DNA of 28,200 nucleotides from the NCBI GenBank assembly GCA_900088475.1, contig FLMG01001891.1:1-28200 (forward strand), written 5' to 3'. This stretch comes from Hyphochytrium catenoides. Taxonomy: Eukaryota > Sar > Hyphochytriomycetes > Hyphochytriales > Hyphochytriaceae. A model generated the notes under the pieces. The model saw only the letters and a list, made by a program, of their open reading frames with translations. It was not told the origin of the DNA and searched no databases. This document shows, in pieces, positions 9,920-22,514 of the stretch (positions are counted from its first letter, which is position 1; each line of letters opens with the position of its first letter). A program made the translations under genes and the position numbers.

Positions 9920-12614
9920 ATGGACAATCAAGCAATGAATGAGACCCAGAAGGGAAAGCCCAGCAGCAGTGCTTCCTTTCTTTCCTCTCCTGTGCGATCT
10001 TCTTCGCCCCAGTCTTCTTATTTACAGTATGGGATGACTATCTCTCTATTCAATCTTGAGGCTGAAGGCTTCCTCTCCTCCGAAGGCTTTGCAGACCAGT
10101 CTCTACAAATTCAGGCGGCAGCATTGCCTTCAGCGTGGCTAGAAGGGGAGGGGAAGAACGTTAAGGGACCAAGACCGGTCCCTTCGAAGTACTTCCGCGA
10201 CTGTCTCTTCGAGGTAGTACCTTGGCGCACGCATGATGCGACTGATGCGTTAAACATCGCCATGCAAAAGCGGTAAGAATGCCCTTTACACTCTAAAAGA
10301 GGGTGTACCTCCAGCTTAAGGGTTTCAATCTCTGACTCCCTGGTCGCTTATCGTCCAATCTTTCAAAGAACGCGTTCGCTCTATTGTCTCCCTCCCTCAA
10401 GGTTGTTTTGCTCTCAATCGCAACTCACAACGTAGTGCCACATGCTTGTCAGTTGTATATGCAACGCTCGCTTGTCTTTCCATGAATTCATACCGTTGCG
10501 TTCGTTTGGTCACATTAACAATGTCATCTACTGGCTAAAATGGTCTATGGTTCCAGAAACTTTAAGTCATCCACGGCGGACGACAACTATGGTGAAGAAC
10601 TTGCAGAGCTGTCAGAGTTGGAGTGGAAGACAGAGATTGAAAGAAAGAGTAACGAGACAATGTACAGGAAGCTCACAGGCAGCATTGTGAAGTATGGCGC
10701 TGGGATTCAGCTGCGGCATGTCAAGACTAACACCTTTCTGCACGTTGACATCAAGAACTCTACGGAGAGGAAAGATAAGGGTAGGTAAATCTACCACCTC
10801 TTCCTCTCGGTCGCCCCGTAGTAGTAACTTGTTACCGGTGGCGAGGTGTTCTCCTCCTGTCAGTGTCTCTTACGCTTGTCTCTCTAATCGCGGTTAGGGA
10901 TCTTCTCTACTGCCCTTGGAGAGTCTTGCGAAAGCGCTCACCTCACCATTCTGCCTGGATACAAGCTAAGAGAAGTTGGGGAGCCTGTACAGCTGACGGA
11001 CCACATCGTGTTTCAATATCAGCATCAGAAAGTGAAGATGTTTCTTTCCACCGACCTCGGAAGTGAAGCGGAGAGCACAGGAGCGGAAAGGCGACTTCAC
11101 TTTTCCATTCGCTCTTTAACTCCCTGGCTTCCACATCTTTTTGACGAGAATCAGGAAAGAGAGAAGGAGAAGGGCAATGCGACCACTCTGAGGGCAGGCG
11201 CTTGCATTAGGCTATTCCATATGGAATCTGGGTCTCTTCTCACCTATGATAGCTCTCCTCATGCCTCAGAAGGAGAAGAAGGTAAGGGTACATCCTTTGC
11301 CTCTTGTGAATAGCTTAGTGCCCTGCTCTTCCTTTCACCTTCAACGTTCTATCTCTGTCACACATAACGGTCCTGCTGCATCTCCTTTAAAGTTTAAGCT
11401 CTGACTTTGAAGCTTCAACAATGCCTACGAGTTAATCTCTGTGTTCATATTGGACGCTCTCCCTGGCCAGGCTACCCTCTCTCCAAAAGCAGGGGTCGCC
11501 ATGAGATCGATACGGAAGGACAGACCAAAAGGGGAGAAGACAAGAAGAGGGAGGCTTCTGTATTCCTTTCGCCGTCTGGTACTCAGGGTGACGCCTCTCA
11601 CTCCCTTTGGGAGATTGAGATGGACAATCCTCTTCATGGAGGTCCCATCTCCTGGCATGCCACCTTTAGGCTTCGTCACCTATGTTCAGGAATGTATCTC
11701 GAAATAAAGAGCAGTGAGCCAGGTAAGAACCCCAGGAGATTGGAGTCCGGCAGGAGAGGTATCACGGGGGTTATTTACCGGGACATGAGCGCGGAACAAG
11801 CTCAAACACTGTGAGGCGTCATCGCCATAGAGACATCGAGAGAGGCGTTGCTATTATACAAGCGCTAACATACAATCGATTTGCAGAAGAAATAAAGGGA
11901 GGATCTGAAGACTACGAGGCTGAGGATGAGACTGGTAAGGCTTCCTTGTCTTTCTCTCCCTATACCTGGCTTGACTAATACTCCTCGAGGAGTCATAGCT
12001 TTCTAGGCTGCTTGCAAGTTGCAAACCCACCAATTATATGTTGTGCTTTGTCTCCTTTTGATCTTTATTCATGGAACTAACCTAATGCCCACCTACGGCA
12101 GCTTCTAAGACCTACCACCTGGGCCTAGTAAAGACGGAGATGATGCTAGCCAAGCGTGAAAGCAGTCGGTTCATGCTTTCCTCGCTCTCTTCTGCGGACC
12201 ATGGGTACGATTCCTATCTCTGAGAGTCGTGTCTGAGCTTGTTGCACTTTGATCTTCAAAACTTCTAACGGCGTTACTCTCCTGTGAAAAACTCGTGGCA
12301 TTCCTCTCAGACACGTGGAGCATGGCAGTGTTGCCCGCATCGTATCCACGGAAACAACGGCGGCACTTCACGCCCTAGAGCTGACTGGAGGGAGTAATCC
12401 ATCTCCTCCACTGCGCCGGCACTCTTTTGCCTCAGAAAGCCCGACGCGGGTGTCTCCACTTCTCATGTCGACCACTTCTGAAGGTGACCAAAAAGCGCTA
12501 GCCGTCTTACGTACAGGCTTTCGTCCCCTAGATGCCTTCAGAATTGTCGCTGTCGACGCTGAGGAGATGACAGACACTTTACAGCTTCTGTCGATAAAGC
12601 CCACGCTAAAGGAG
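9920..12614 (+). other. IP3R-like gene, exons 1-7: suppressor and MIR region
   Basis: Exons: 9920-10272, 10557-10780, 10898-11281, 11471-11722, 11887-11934, 12102-12204, 12311-12614. After a Ser-rich start, GMTISLFNLEAEGFLSS and KYFRDCLFEVVP correspond to the first beta-trefoil of animal IP3Rs. Exon 2 carries RKLTGSIVKYGAGIQLRH, which is strongly IP3R-like. Exon 4 holds the MIR-type pair SLWEIEMDN and FRLRHLCSGMYLE. Exon 7 ends the beta domain (FRIVAVDAEEM). In mammals a basic Arg-Thr-Thr-Gly-Arg loop lies just before the LWEIE motif and binds IP3; here the aligned residues are about SPSGT. The spacer between the beta strands in exon 3 is longer than usual and charged. Confidence 0.85.
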
Positions 12615-15600
12615 GTATGAAAACAATTCTCCCACACCCTACGTGCCCCAGATTCTATCCTCTTTGCGTGTGGTCGAGACTGTGGCTTCTAAACCTCTAA
12701 TCGTGTGTCTCTAGTATATTTCCTGGGTTAGGAGAGAGAAGGCTCTTCCGAGCGATAAGCTCGTTCGGAAGGCAGAGAGAGTCCTTTCCTCGCTCATCTT
12801 CTTCTGTATTGATACAAATGACAAGGATGCCCTCACGGCAGAAGGTAGCCTCAGAGTTGTCTCGTCGTTCTTGGCTCAAAGTCGGCTGCGCCACCATTAT
12901 GCTAATTTTTCCTATAATCTTATGGGTATTAGCGCTTAGGCTCCTGCTAGATGTGAAGTTCTTACCGTTTCTGGCTTCTTCGACTTCTCTACACTCTCTA
13001 GGCCCTGCTATCAAACGCCGTCAGAGTCTCTTCCGGTATGAGCAGTACATCGCACTCCTCACCGACTTTCTGAAGTGCCATTTTGATGTCTGGGGAGGGC
13101 CTCTCTCTGTCAAGTCTTTAGGAACGGCAGGAGGGCCCATGATCTCCCCTTCCGCACTGATGTCCAACAGAAAGACCCTTTTGTCTGAGGAAAGAGGGTC
13201 TTGCTTCTTCCCTGGTACAGCAGACGGACAAGACAGACCGATAAGGTCGAGCGTCCGAAGTAATGCAAAGGATAAGACATCTCTCCTTCGTCGAACACTT
13301 CAGCTTACCAACCGCTTGGTCTATCATATCTTCAAGGTACCATGGCTTGAGGAACTCCACTTAGGATTGAAGCTCAGCTTTGGCAGTCGCTGCTTCCTGT
13401 ACCTTCCTTTCATTGCAAACTCTTGCCTTTTCTTCCTCCTTGGTCGAACCGTCTGCTTTAACTGAACGGTTAAACGCTACTTCCTCAGGACGACCATAAG
13501 AATCAAGCACTTGTCGCCCGCTACGTGTTTCCCGAGTACCTGCACCTCATTGGCTCGGGGCTTGGTGCCAGTGAGCCGGTAGCGCAGTTGCTGAAGGAGA
13601 ACAGAGCTTTGATTGAAGGTCTTGATGTTAGCATCATAGAGGAATTCTTCAGGATTATGAAGGGGAATGAAAGGAACTTGAAGTTTCTATTCTTTCTGAG
13701 AACTCTCTGTTCACCGGGAGGAGCGGGGCTTCCCAAGATGCAGGTACGCGAGACAGGAAAGAACATCAAACGTGGCATAAAGTCCTCCTTTGAGCGTCTA
13801 TAAAGACGACGGGCTGTAGAATGCGGCTGTACGCTCTTGCGTCGGTGCTGCATGTGACTGAAGCCTTGTCCCTTCACCTGCAGGAGAAAATATGTGAAGT
13901 GATCCTTAATAGTGATGAGCATGCGCAGTCGCTCATGGAAGTGCAGGTCAACCTCTCTTCCTCTATGATCATGGTACGAGGAGGCGCTGAAGAGCAATGG
14001 AAGGAACTCAAGAAGTTCGTAGAGGACACCAAGAAGCTGAGCAGTCTGGATGGACAGCTCCTCTTGGCCACTATCTCTCTCTACTCCCACCTGTCCATGG
14101 GAAGGAATTACTCAGCCATTGCCAAGGTCGGAGCGTCTATCTCTCTCTACTCTCCTTCACTTGGTTCTTGATCTCCTGTCCTTACCACCCTCAGACAACT
14201 CTTCACGATCACACTGTACCTATGTGTCGCTCGTAAGTGGTCTTCCCCATGCTGCGCTAACACGTTGCTTTAAACCTACCTATTCCACTTCTAGGTCGAG
14301 ACTATTTTTCCTCGCGCTCCTTTGTTTCGGTCGCTCGTAGACCCAGAGCTGCCTTCTGCCTTGCGCAAAGAGCTCTGCAACATCCTGCTTCACTGTCACA
14401 TAGACAGGGACCCACAAAGAATAGTCCCTGTTCCTAACCTGACGAGAGTATGGGCAAAGCTGTCTCTAGATGTTCCCTCCTACATATCAACATCCCATAC
14501 TTCTGCCAGTGCTGCGGGGCAGATGAGAGAAGAAGAGGAGCGGTTCTATCGCGAGTTGAAAGGATGGATTGTGAACGTTCTAAGAGAAGAGGGAGGAAGC
14601 GTTAAAGTTGGCGATGCGGGAAAGAATGCTTTCTTGCTGGCGGTACTCAAGCTTACGCATAAGCTCTTTCAGTTTGGTTTCTTCTCCTCATCCAAACAGG
14701 AGCTTGGCAGCCTTTCAGCAGCTCTTGTTGCTCTTCTTGACGGGAGGACAGACGTCATTCAGCAGCAGCCGGATGGGAATTCCCAGAAAGAAGCCTCAGG
14801 CTTGTTGAGTCTCTTGCAAACTAATCGGATTGGACACAGAGGTACGAAAGGACTCCTTCAGTGGGATCCCAATATTGTACGCCTTCCTCCTTGATATGAG
14901 CTATGTGCTCAGACTGTTTGCTGCTAATCCGCCGCTCGTGGATGTGTTCTTCTTTCACAATCTCTTTCATTCTTCCTCCCTGCCCAAGCCGCTGGCATCC
15001 TATCCTTGTAAAGAGCCGTCCCTGTACGGCTTCCCTCCAGCAGTTCTTCTCAAGTCTCTCCTTCCCTACCTTTAACCTTTATCATAACAGCTTTGGCCTT
15101 CAAGTTTCCCTCATCATCGGAACCTGAAGATGTAGAAGAGGAAGAAGAGGACGAGGCCACCTCGAGTTCGCGGCAAAACGCCTTTCAAGTGCGGTATAGG
15201 GCGAACGAAGTTAACGACGTCGTGATAAAGATAAAAGAGGAGATCTGTGAGATCTTGACACTGGTGGACAATGTTAATCAGGACTTTCAGCTGTCAAAGA
15301 CTCTGATCCAGATAAAGGAGAAACAGACTTCTCAGACTCAGGAAAGTAACCTCCAGCACCGGATCACAGCTGTAGTCAACGCCGAGAACTTCCTAGGAGG
15401 TAGGTCTTGAGTGCCAAAGGACAGTAGGTTTGGGCCTCTCATTTTCATAGAGGTGTGGCCACGTGGCCGCCTCCCCCGTCGTTGTGTCTTTGTCTTGACT
15501 TCCCTGATCCTCTCCGCCTGCCCATTGTCGTAATGTTCAGCTGTTGACAAAGTGGTGAGCCCCTTCAACTTTACTGGCTCTACCTTTGCCGACCATGATA

Positions 15601-18600
15601 AGGAGAAAACGCTTGAGACCTACAGTCTCAATGCTCTCAGTGGCCAGGACATTGGACCTGTACTCTTGGATTTAATGCTCTATGAGAGTTCAACCCTACG
15701 ATCCAAAGCTATCACGCTCTTCCACAGGAATCATAATCAGGTAGACTTGTCATATAGGACACCCCAGCCACCATTTTCTTCTCTCTCTATCGCTGCCAAT
15801 GGGATTCCGAGTCTCCCTCTTATTCTTCTACTATCTCACTGCTTCACGTATGGCTTCTGGTTCGTGGAGCATTCCTGGTGCTCCCGATGTCTCCTCCCAG
15901 TTCTAGCAACCAAACTTAGAGATATGCATGCAACTTACCATCCCAACAATCAGACCTTCTATCTCCTGAGGAATTTGCAAAAGCTTCAGATACTGGTTGA
16001 AGAGGAGACGATCAACATATATGCCGAGCTACAAGGGTAAACTCTATCTTTTTCAGATACTCTCCACTTTCGGAGACAGCACCATCCCAGTACCAGGGTT
16101 TAAAGCTCTCGTCGCCTTTCCTCACATCGTCCTTCCATCAGACTTGTGGGCCGTCTCCGAAACCTGAGTGAGATGACGGAGGTTTGGCTAGATATGAAAA
16201 CCATCGATGATGTACCTTCAGCGCAGGAAGCCGCGAATTTGCTCACCCTCCTTGTAGAGTCACTCATGGTACGACGTAGTGGCAGACAGAAAGGAAGAGA
16301 GGGAAGGAGTGCACTGAACCTTGCGTCCGGCTTGCTCCGCAGGGACATAGCAAAGGAGTCAAGGAGGTAGCTGCCAAGAAGATTCAGTAAGTGCAGTATC
16401 TTTACTGCATTCGAGTGCGCTATTTTTCCAGCCAAAATCACCTTTGTGGTGCTCCAAGAACCTCATCGCCCAACTTCATCACTCTAAGTTTGCTGGTGGA
16501 TTAGCACAAGCTTGCTTCTGCCGCCACCATCTCTTACGATTCTTTTGACTGTGCCCTTTCTTCAATCTTTTCTTACAGGCAGAAGTTTCGTGCTTCCTTT
16601 CGTGCAGTTGCTAAGAAAAGGCAGTCTCTGAAGGTAAGAAGAAGTCGATTACTGTCCACAGGTCTTCACTGTCTCTCGGCTACAATCCGGCTCTGCTCAC
16701 AGTTTTTCAAATGTAGGCATCCTCCTCCCTTTCTTCCTCTAACCTCACCGGTCCGCGAGGCTCTTTCTCGGTCTTCTCTGATTGGGACTTACTATTTGGA
16801 GGAGGAGACCAAAAACTGGCCAATGATACTCGAAGGCTCCTGAGAAATTTGGAGGCCCATCGTCACGTCATCAGCCTTATCGCCGATGGCAGCCATTTAT
16901 TCCTGGACGCCAAGGTGAGGCAGAGCAGTGGCATTGAGGGTCACTGAGTAACGTGATTGATGAACCAAGGACGGCAGGAATAAAATCAGAATCCGCTCGG
17001 GCAGACCTGCTTCTCTAAAAGCCTAACACTTGAATGTCTAGGACAAGGAGGCTACACTTGCTAGTTCAGGAAGTGACGAGGCTACTTCAAGCATCAGGTT
17101 CGTTATTTGGAGCTGTCGAGTTACACTGTGTTATTACCCTTTTCGCAGCCATGGCCTCTGTCTAATAAACATTGTGGTATCCAGATCTGGGCGCGCCCTG
17201 GTATATGAGATCTACCGTCTGTCCTTTGTGTTTCTGCGCCTCTTTTGCCGAGGTAGCGCAGCAAATCAAATCGCTTTGAAAGAGCACGTGATGCTCTTCG
17301 TAGAGCACGCCGGAAACCTCAAGGAGGCTTTGCTATTGATAAGGTACATATCGACTTTCCGTACTGCTGGCCTAAAAAGGGTTCAGAAATAGCTGCCTGA
17401 ACCATCTTTCTATATCTGACTTGGTGCTTGCCATATGTACTAAGTGTTCTGTTGCTCCTTGTCAACAGGGAAATCTTTCACTTGAATACCTCTCTCAGCC
17501 TTACAATCACAGAGGAGGTCCTCCAGCGACTCGTGGAGGTCACTATCCATCGCAAGCGTAACAGCATCGCCGCTCTGCACTTTTTGCGGCAGCTAGCAGG
17601 CGGAGCGCATACGGAGGACATCAGATACAGATCTGGGCGGAAGATTGCCGAGATGGACCTCCCTAGGCAAAAGGTGCAGGATTTGGTTCTCTCTGTCCTG
17701 TTGGATTCGGACCGTCTCCCTCTAGTGCTTGGAATTCTGGAAGATTCAGACAACCTGGAAGAGAACTTCATGCAACTCCGGCAGCAGGCAGCCGGTAATA
17801 CGTACCCTTCTTCACATCTACTCTATTCTTAGGGGTTCGCATGTGTAAACCTGTGGTTACGAGACTCTGACATTTACCATCCTGAACCTCTTCTCTCCGT
17901 TGCTGCAGCTGAACCCCAACGGAGAGAGGACCTTGCGTACTACATAGAACTCATAGGTGTGCTCGCGGCGTGTGCGAGGGGTAATGTGAAGGCGGCAAAG
18001 AGCAAATGTCGATCCGTTATATCTCTAGACACACTCCTATCTCTCCTGAACAAGGGTGCCATGGAGCGAGAGTCGATGCCTCTCTCCACTGCCCTGATGC
18101 GTTGCCTTACATCATTCTTGGAGGCTGTCTATGTGCAGACGGAGGAAATCTTCTCGGATACTCAGGGTCAGCTTCCCATTACCCTTGCTTCGTTAAGAGC
18201 CCTTACAAGGTTGGGTCTCCGGCAACTGATGCAAGAAGTTCTCAAGAAGGAGAGAAACTCAGGTAAGTAACGGCGAAGGGACAACTCAATTGAGGAACAG
18301 AAGAGAGAGTGTACATGAATGCAAACAGCAAAGTAGACCTAGGCGGCAAGCTGTTTATCTCTGGTGCTCAATTGCACTCTCTTCGGATAGGCGCGCAAGA
18401 GAGATCGTCGATTGTCTTCTCTGGAAGTGAAGGGAAAGAGCTCCTATTTGAAGGAGTTCTACCTTGCATTCAACTCCTTTTGGGCCGCGCCTTTGATCTC
18501 AAGGTCACCTCACAAACCCAGACAGCGAATGCTGAGGCGATTGCAGATGGTAAAAGGAGGCACTTTTATGCCTATGCATTCTCTCCGAGTGTTAATGCCC

Positions 18601-21600
18601 CTTCCGTTGTACATCCCTGGTACTCTTTAGCCAATGGTTCTATCTTATCCGATATGCTTTGATAACTCGCTACTTCCGCTCTCCTATCTGCCGATAATGA
18701 CCTGTTTACTTCCCACAGACCTGGAAGTCCTCTATAAGCTCTGTGCCTGTCAAGGGTGGCTCTCTGACCGAGAAGCCAACGAGTATCAGAACACGTTGCA
18801 CGTCTTAGAACAGACGGTGGGACGAGAGGTTGGACGGTCCTTCTCCCCACTCTCGGAAAGGGCCGACAGACCTCTCGTCAAGGACGGTCTTACAGTGACG
18901 GAGGGCGAGTTTGCGGAGAGGTATGATAGGTCTGAATGACAATAAGATTAGTTCTTGAAGGATCCGGCCTTGAAGGCACTGCAGGATGTAATTAGCTGAC
19001 ATCTTTCTCCCCACCTCCTCTGCAGCTTGTTCATTCTGGATGGCGGAAACGCCAGAGTACTTCTTTCATCCCTCATCACTCCTATCAGCCTCACCCTGCT
19101 GGAGCAAGGCAAAGCAGCGAGTACGTTAGAATACAATTCCTCAACCATGCGACAGCCCCAAGGAGTGGAGGCGCTTAGTGAGGAGCGAGGGGCTGAAGAC
19201 AAAGAGAAAAGAGGTGCACTCAACGCGTTTGAAGGGTTACGAAAGCTCTCCATTCCAGTTACGGGACTGCAGGAGACTTCTGAGGCGGTTGCCGGCAAGC
19301 TCGCGGGAGCAAAGGTAAGTTATAGCTGTAATTCAAGAAGTGCACCCCTCACAATGGAGGCATGAGAGTCTGAAGTAAAGAGAGGGAGCGAGAGCAGGGG
19401 AACTAAAAACAGGCTGCAGGCTGCAGAGGAAGAGAGAGATATTGAAATTAGTGGTCACTCAAGAGGGGACTGAACCTTATCATAGAAGCTGCCTTGCTTG
19501 TGCGCCAAGATTCCCTTATCTCTCATTTTCTACGTCAATCTACCTTTTTAATTATCTCAGGCCTCTACAATGTGCAACTTGAAACAACCCTAAAACAGAG
19601 ACCTACTGCACTTCCTTTCTCAACCTCTTCTCTGAAGACTTACCTCTGCCCCCTTTTAATGTGTGGCTTATCTCTTCTACTCTTTTACCCCAGAAAATGA
19701 TCGCTTCGGCTGCCTTTCCGCTCCTCCGTGGGCTCAATGTGCCCACCCCTTCTGATGTTAGCTGGGACGAGCAAGGTGTGGAACGACTTATCAAGGAGAT
19801 CCTTATGAGCAAGGAGATATCGGCTAGCATTGAACGAGACTTCAAAGGAATGGTATGAGTTCTTTGACCCTACGCTGAACCAATATACCCCTTTTTTATC
19901 GATCTTTGGTCTGAACCTGGTCTTCCGGTGGCTCCTCTATCTATCAGAGTGGCTTTCAACTATTGTCTCTAAACCTAATGAAATGTCAATTAATGTTTGC
20001 CTTCCAGCTCCAAGGTCTCATGGAGAATACCAAGAGCGACGTGCAACTGGCGTCGACAGGAAACGCAATGGGAAATCACGAAGAGCAGGTGACAAGGGAT
20101 GGCAGCCCTCTCCTCTCGGATCTCGTAAGGAAGCTGCTGGCACAGGTTGAGGTGACAGTGGTAAGCGTTATACTCTGGTTACTTCTTTCCTCTACAAGGA
20201 TTGCCTTGACAATCGACGGCTTTTAGTACCCACGTGTTCGTTGAATTGTCGTGAGTGTTCGTTTCAGGGTTCCCATTGGACCCGCTAAGGCTCCGCTAAT
20301 TCTATTGCTGGCCTTCCACTCATGTGTTCTTCCTGTCGCAGAATGAAAATGTAGATACCGCTCAGATTATCCTTCGAATGCTGTGTCGCTTGCTGGAGGA
20401 GAAGGCGGAAAGTTCAGAAAGGGAGCAGAGTAAAAGGCTACAACGGATAGTAGCCAAAGCCGGAGGTGTGCGGCTCGTATGCTATCTGGTCACCACCATG
20501 GATGATCCAGAGATCTTTCGGTATGTGTGAACCGTTGGTACTGATTGGTCTCCTCAGTCTATCTAACATGCACATTGGGTTTGAGGTAAAAGCTGCACTT
20601 TGAGGTCGTTGCGGTTAATACTGTCGTGATAGGCTCTTCCCGCCGCAATAGAGCGGTCTTCGTACATCTAGACTTTCCCAGTATACGCTCTTTAAGACTG
20701 ATGTTTCCTTGCAACTTTGCCCCACTATTGATATCTTGTTACTCTCGTCCGCGCTAAACTGTTGTGCATTGTTGTTTCCACCAGGTACGCTATGCGACTG
20801 GGCAACGGGCTACTAAATGGCTGGAATGAGGCCAATCAGGTAGGACTCGTGAGCACCTAGACAGGGCAGGAGAGACCAGCCTTGCACAAGAGACACATGA
20901 ACATATATCGGGCATTATGGGCCCGAGGCGGTCTTTGTCTAGTCAGCTGCTGCTACTGACCTTCTCCGTGATTGTTTAGGAAGCCTTCCACTCTGTCGTC
21001 GCATCCGTGCAGTGCTCGAACTTTTTCCCGCAAATTGTAAAGCGGATGAATTTCCTTCTACAGGAGATTCAGGCGGCGGCACAGAACGCACTAACATTCG
21101 CAGCAGCTCACAATAGAGGTAACCTTCGCTCTCGTCATCAACCTCCCTTTTCGTTCCCTTTTTGCTTCCTCACAAGCCCCAACCGCGTATATATTCTGCG
21201 TATATATTCTTATCTATCAGATACCATCTCAAACTTAGTCCTTTCCCACAACACATCTCATTCCTTTCCTGGCATGACTACTGCACGGTCTCATTAGTTT
21301 GTTCAACGTTAATTGTATTGCATCTACTGCCCCTTGATGCAGGCAGAGATTCAGGAAAGGGCAGCAGCTCCGAAGATGGCGGACAGGACCCTGAAGGTAA
21401 AGCGCCATGGCGCGTCTCCACTTTCCTATTATCATCGTTCGTCACTCTTCCTTGCTTGTTTGCTCATCGTTTGAGGAGACCGACCCTGTGGCCTCTTCAT
21501 TAGTATGTTGTCTTACATTGCCCTTGCAGATCCGTACCATGAATGTCACATGGAGCTTTGGATGCTGTGTCGCTTTCTTCAGCTCCTTGTCGAGAATCAC

Positions 21601-22480
21601 TATGAGCCCAACCAACGGTACCTTCTGCACCAGACTGAGAGCCAGACCACCGTTAATATGGCGGAAGCCGCAGTTAACGGGTTAGTTGCGATCCACCACC
21701 TGCTCAATCGAAAGAACTTGAAGGTGAGTCGTGGAGTGGTAGCAAAAAAGTGTCGTCACGATCTCCCAAAGCATAAGAAGGAAAAAACCTCATCAAATGG
21801 AAGCAACAAGAATATAGCCCGGGAAAGGGAAAATCGAGACGAGTTCCCTTCACGCAATGAAACGAGCATGCCTTTGACTTGACTTGAAAGCCGAGTTTCA
21901 AAATGGTCTGGTCGTCTCTAACTTTCGAAAAGGGTGTCTTATGCTCTCTCTACCATCACAATGATCTCCTTGTTCGTTATATAGGTGATGGTACAGCTGG
22001 TAAACACAATAACTGAGCTCTGCCAAGGTCCCTGCTATGAGGCTCAGGAGTGTGTCGGAAACTTCAAGTTTATCGCAGCAGTGAATATGTTACTTATTCC
22101 ACGGGGGACATCAGACCTTGCTTTAGACGTGAGAGCAACCTTTCTTTCGTTGGTTTTTAATTTGTCCCAAGATAAGATAGAAGTCTGACAGTCTCGGCTG
22201 ATCTAGCTATAGCTCTTACTTAAATTCCTGCTGGTTACTTGACCTCACTCGTTTCTTTCTTCACTATGCAGGAAAAGCAAGAGTTGCGCAGTAGCCTAGT
22301 CAAGGCTCTTCTGTCTCTTCTGGAAGGGCGTACTGACAAGTCCATACATGAGACGCTACGGCTGGAGCTCTCTCCTCAACAGCTTAAGGATAATCTCAAG
22401 GAAGTCTATTCCTACTTCGTCTGGAAATACAAAGTGTAAGACAGAAGCCCCAGACAAGGCTAAAGGAGACAGGGATAGAA

Positions 22481-22514
<34 letters not shown>

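Noticed and set aside
12845-12925. Possible earlier end of IP3R-like exon 8 at a GTAGCC donor (12845)
   Set aside because: Both donors are phase 1. I kept the longer exon because SLRVVSSFLAQSRL resembles a helix expected at this point in the family, but the shorter form cannot be excluded.
14830-15075. An open frame in the intron between IP3R-like exons 12 and 13
   Set aside because: It does not match the family at this place, and direct splicing 14841 to 15091 is in phase and gives a continuous protein.
18263-18300. A 38-bp intron that would start IP3R-like exon 24 at 18301
   Set aside because: It is too short compared with the other introns, and a pyrimidine-rich acceptor at 18389-18390 keeps the same phase.
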